A stretch of 64,000 bases of DNA from the NCBI RefSeq assembly GCF_000613245.1, contig NZ_HG964939.1:42880-106879 (forward strand), given 5' to 3'. The first letter of the stretch is position 1, and every line of letters starts with the position of its first letter. Positions 61,318 to 64,000 of the stretch are shown piece after piece. The DNA is from Mycobacterium asiaticum DSM 44297. Lineage in GTDB: Bacteria; Actinomycetota; Actinomycetes; Mycobacteriales; Mycobacteriaceae. The translations under genes and the position numbers were made by a program. The notes beneath the pieces were generated by a model, which was given only the letters and a program-made list of their open reading frames with translations, made no database searches and was not told where the DNA came from.

Positions 61318-62397
61318 ATGGTGCGGGTGCTCTGGCTTTCGCCATGGCTGCGGCCGCTCGCGCGCGTGCAGGCCGAGGTGATGCGCCGCCTCGGGGCCGA
61401 GGTGCTGCTGGTGACCTCCGACCAGCACCCGGAATCCGACACCGCCCGTGACTACGAACTCGTGCTCGACCCACGGTTCCGCACGGCGGCCACCTGGCCG
61501 GACAGCTTCGCCGCTTGGCGCCGCGTCCGCGCCTACCGACCCGACGTCGTGGTCACCGAGTTGGTGCGCGACCCGCGCTGGATCGCGTTGGCCGGCAGCG
61601 CACCCCGGATTCAGCTGATACACGACGACCGTCCCCATGACGCCGCCGAACAGCGACCGTCCTACGAACTCGCAGTATTCGACCGCTGGGGTGCCCGCTC
61701 GGCGGCCACCGTCACCTACAGCGACTACGTTGCCGCACGCGTCGCCGATCGCCGGGATGTGGCTGGCACCCCCGTGCATGTCGCGCCGTTGACCAGTGAC
61801 CTGGACCCGGCGCTGGTTCCGGCGCCCGTCGCGGCCGAGGCCCGGCGCGATTTCGTCATGGTGGGCCGGCTGAACCCGTACAAGAACCTGGACGTGGTGC
61901 TGCGGGCCTGGCAACGCCACGTCGACGGGTCCGGTTGGCGCGGTGACAATTTGGTGCTCATCGGCGATGGGTCGGTGGATAGCGGACGCCTACCGCCCCA
62001 CACCCACTGGCGCTCGGGACGGTATCGGTACAGCGAAGTCGTGGGCACCCTGGGCCGGGCCAAGGGTTCGGTCGCCCACTACCGTCGCGCCTCGCAGAGC
62101 GGGGTCCAGGTGCTCTCGATGCAGCTGGGCGTGACTCCGATCGTGTCGAGCGTCGGCGGCCTGCTTGAATACCAGCCACCAGGGTGTCCCCCGGTGGGCG
62201 TCGACGACATCGCCGGGCTGGCAGCCACTTTCGACGAACTTGCTGACCCCGCCCGGGCGGCCCGCCACGGTGCCACCGCAGCAAAGCATTACACGCAGCG
62301 CTTCGCCGTCGGGCACGCAGCGGCACGCTTGCTGGAGGTGATCGACGGTGTCCTGGCGGGCGATGCCGCGCTGGTCGCGGCATCGTCGGCTCTATGA
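61318..62397 (+). CDS. glycosyltransferase, GT4-like
   Basis: 359 residues from ATG 61318, 2 bp after the preceding stop. GT-B fold: an N-terminal MVRVLWLSPWLRPLARVQAE, then VMVGRLNPYKNLDVVLRAWQ, FDRWGARSAATVTYSDYVAA and C-terminal RASQSGVQVLSMQLGVTPIV with SVGGLLEYQPPG. The usual GT4 ExxxxxxxE motif is replaced by QSGVQVLSMQLG, so the class is less sure. It is the last gene of the operon. Confidence 0.82.
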   Translation: MVRVLWLSPWLRPLARVQAEVMRRLGAEVLLVTSDQHPESDTARDYELVLDPRFRTAATWPDSFAAWRRVRAYRPDVVVTELVRDPRWIALAGSAPRIQLIHDDRPHDAAEQRPSYELAVFDRWGARSAATVTYSDYVAARVADRRDVAGTPVHVAPLTSDLDPALVPAPVAAEARRDFVMVGRLNPYKNLDVVLRAWQRHVDGSGWRGDNLVLIGDGSVDSGRLPPHTHWRSGRYRYSEVVGTLGRAKGSVAHYRRASQSGVQVLSMQLGVTPIVSSVGGLLEYQPPGCPPVGVDDIAGLAATFDELADPARAARHGATAAKHYTQRFAVGHAAARLLEVIDGVLAGDAALVAASSAL

Positions 62398-62404
62398 CCG
62401 CCGG

Positions 62405-62587
62405 TTACGGCGAGTCATCGTCCTCGGTCGCGAACAGCTTCTCAGGATGATGGAAGGTGTTGACTCGGGGTTGTCCGTGAACCGGCAAAGTACCTTCTAA
62501 CGAAATGGCCGTCATTACCACCACCACCCTGTAGAAGAAGCTGTCGCCTCGGCCGGACGGGAGTGCGGTGCCGATCGCGTTGCTCAT
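62405..62587 (-). CDS. possible small protein, low support
   Basis: 60 residues from ATG 62587 (MSNAIGTALPSGRGDSFFYR, then VVVVMTAISLEGTLPVHGQP). The composition is less Arg/Ala-biased than usual shadow frames here, and it lies in a 405-bp gap between the operon and the DndB-like gene. No domain or ribosome site is recognised. It may equally be noncoding. Confidence 0.25.
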   Translation of the reverse strand: MSNAIGTALPSGRGDSFFYRVVVVMTAISLEGTLPVHGQPRVNTFHHPEKLFATEDDDSP

Positions 62588-62649
62588 CTGCGCCGGCGTT
62601 CGGCAGGGCCGAGGCGTCGGCCGACGGCGTTGTCGGGGGACGCCCTGGC

Positions 62650-62762
62650 GGTACGTGGAGATTTTGGTCGCCAGAACCTTTTTGACAGCCACGTAATTCC
62701 GACGTACCATCGGCTTCTATCGGCGACGTACCGCAGCCGGTAAGCGACCGAAGCCACGTACC
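62650..62762 (+). promoter_or_regulatory. promoter of the DndB-like gene with repeated ACGTACC sites
   Basis: TTGACA (62682-62687), 17-bp spacer, TACCAT (62705-62710) form a sigma-A-like promoter. ACGTACC occurs at 62702-62708 (over the -10), 62726-62732 and 62756-62762, in inverted form (GGTACGT) at 62650-62656, and as ACGTA at 62691-62695. Such clustering over and after a promoter is typical of an operator. DndB proteins are known negative regulators of dnd promoters, so self-control is possible (inference). Confidence 0.6.
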
Positions 62763-62802
62763 TGTGGCGCACGATGAACACTATATTTAGGAGAAGTACC
62801 AA

Positions 62803-63954
62803 GTGAAACGCATGATTATTGAGCCCGTCATCGAGAGCCACGACCTCGACCACGTCGTCTACGACGGCGTGGTCACGGCCGGGGACATTCGGTGGATGGT
62901 GGAGCATGACCTGCTTGAGGTCGACCCGGACCGCCAGCGGGGGAAGAACTCGGTCACGAAGAAGCAGGTGCTGAAGAACGCCAAGGTTGACCGGTGGGCC
63001 CGCGACCTGATCGAGAACAAGGCGGTCTTCGGGCAGCTGACGTTGAACTTCCGGCCGGAAGAATCGAACGTCTACTACGACGAGACCGCGGGCCAGTTCG
63101 TGATCGAGGACGGCAGGGCCACCGCCCCGGATTCGGTTCACCGGATTCTGTCCATCGTCGAAGCGGCGGGTTCGGCCGCGAAGGGCTCCACCTTCGACCT
63201 GAACCGGAAGTTCTCGGTCCGGATCTGGACCGTGCCCGCCGAGACCGAGAACGAGATCTTCTACTGGATGAACCAGGAGGGCGACAAGGCTGATGCCACC
63301 CGCTCCAAGTACCTGGCCCAGCGCAACACCGGCCAAAAGATCGCCCGGGCCGTCATCCAGCAGTCGCCCCTGCTGACCGAAAAAAACGTCGAGACCGTCA
63401 GCAACACGCTGGCGAAGAAGAACCCGCGGCTGGTGGCGTTCAACACCCTGGCGGTGGCGTTCGAGGATGCCTGGGCCGATATCCCCGAGGCGGATATCGA
63501 CAAGGTTGTCAGCTGGTTCGTTGGGTACTGGAAGAAGTTGGCCGACCTGCGGCCCGAACTTCGTCCGGTCTCCAGCTACACCGACCGGCAGAAGTACCGC
63601 TCGGGGTCGCTGGCGGCATGGGCGATCGCCATCCACGGCTACGTCCGCCTCGCGCGCACCTTCTACGACAAGAAACTCAGCCTCAACCTGCTGGACGGAT
63701 TGAACAACAAGGTCAAGGTCAAGAAGGGCGAGGGTAAGGACGAGGTCGAGGTCGAGGTCGACTTCTTCGCGTTCGACAACCCGCTCTGGGCTGACAACGC
63801 CGTGCTCGTCACCAAGGTCAGCAAGGACGGCAAGGTCACTAACGCGGTCCCGAACACTCGCGACACGCGCCGCACGATGCACGTGCTGATGGCCGAGTAC
63901 ATCGGCGTCGGAGAAGCCGAGAAGGCGGCCACCAATCCGGTCACCGCGGCCTAA
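62803..63954 (+). CDS. DndB-like protein (DNA sulfur modification-associated, DGQHR-type family)
   Basis: 383 residues from GTG 62803, with AGGAGAAG 6 bp upstream. VDPDRQRGKNS (~40-50) and PDSVHRILSIVEAA (109-122) resemble the DPxRQRG and DGQHR-type motifs of DndB. FSVRIWTVPAETENEIFYWM and NQEGDKADATRSKYLAQ (~145-180) fit the same family. DndB is a regulator of phosphorothioate DNA-backbone modification and related phage-defence loci; its exact activity is debated. The family call is from motif memory. No other dnd gene is in the window, and a terminator follows at once, so it is a one-gene unit. The Lys/Asp-rich coding differs from the polysaccharide genes and may indicate transfer. Confidence 0.6.
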   Translation: MKRMIIEPVIESHDLDHVVYDGVVTAGDIRWMVEHDLLEVDPDRQRGKNSVTKKQVLKNAKVDRWARDLIENKAVFGQLTLNFRPEESNVYYDETAGQFVIEDGRATAPDSVHRILSIVEAAGSAAKGSTFDLNRKFSVRIWTVPAETENEIFYWMNQEGDKADATRSKYLAQRNTGQKIARAVIQQSPLLTEKNVETVSNTLAKKNPRLVAFNTLAVAFEDAWADIPEADIDKVVSWFVGYWKKLADLRPELRPVSSYTDRQKYRSGSLAAWAIAIHGYVRLARTFYDKKLSLNLLDGLNNKVKVKKGEGKDEVEVEVDFFAFDNPLWADNAVLVTKVSKDGKVTNAVPNTRDTRRTMHVLMAEYIGVGEAEKAATNPVTAA

Positions 63955-63964
63955 CGTCAGTCCG

Positions 63965-64000
63965 ACCGAAAGAGGGCCCCTTCGGGGGCCCTCTTTCGGT
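63965..64000 (+). terminator. perfect hairpin terminator after the DndB-like gene
   Basis: 16-bp perfect stem (63965-63980 and 63985-64000) closed by a TTCG tetraloop, 10 bp after the stop codon, with an A-rich left and T-rich right base (CGAAAGAG / CTCTTTCG). The window ends on its last paired base, so a following T-run cannot be seen. Confidence 0.92.

Overview
The window is high-GC DNA from a Mycobacterium, most likely a slow grower. It carries PE, PPE and ESX-5-type esx genes, trcRS, rpfB and lpqT/lpqU, and its left ~46 kb keeps, in reverse order, the gene order I remember from M. tuberculosis H37Rv between PE8 (Rv1040c) and metS (Rv1007c). I cannot name the species from sequence alone.

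Layout: 1-2643 holds a PE/PPE/esx secretion-substrate module. 3183-13846 holds the two-component system TrcRS and a complete potassium uptake locus, kdpFABC plus kdpDE, all on the + strand. 13847-15070 holds two tandem-repeat arrays that share one core in opposite orientations around a small winged-helix gene. 15077-24266 is a long minus-strand housekeeping run (ppx, DUF501, divIC/ftsB, eno, lpqU, mazG, mfd). 24396-26657 holds a lysA paralogue, a small secreted protein and a TetR gene. 26806-30526 holds tRNA-Gln, glmU, prsA, an arsC-like gene and lpqT. 30570-36580 looks like an accessory block: a deazaflavin-type reductase, a cyclase/NB-ARC/LuxR regulator, a P450 and an SDR. 36836-45736 returns to the core: rplY, pth, a fadD-like ligase, ispE, ksgA, rpfB, tatD, metG.

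From ~45.7 kb rightwards the content is accessory. A 52-bp tandem repeat starts inside the metG stop region. It is followed by a PAS protein, a hexapeptide acetyltransferase, two TetR regulators of the gamma-butyrolactone-receptor type and a PE/PPE pair. Then comes a ~11.5-kb, tightly packed polysaccharide operon (50912-62397): nucleotidyltransferase, PIG-L deacetylase, RmlC-type epimerase, WecG/TagA transferase, WcaJ-type priming transferase, Wzx-type flippase, a GT2-GT4 fusion, two C-methyltransferase-like proteins and a GT4. The set looks like a lipid-linked sugar-repeat pathway in a mycobacterium. Neither a Wzy polymerase nor a 4,6-dehydratase is visible. The promoter of this operon and that of the PE/PPE pair share a -10 motif that could be a common operator. 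The window ends with a DndB-like gene (phosphorothioation-associated family) that has its own repeat-rich promoter and a perfect terminator.

Two genes (eno and the PIG-L gene) carry single-base shifts in G homopolymers. Sequencing error is the likeliest cause, certainly for eno. Coordinates of start codons are my choices where alternatives exist. Comparisons with H37Rv are from memory, not from a search.
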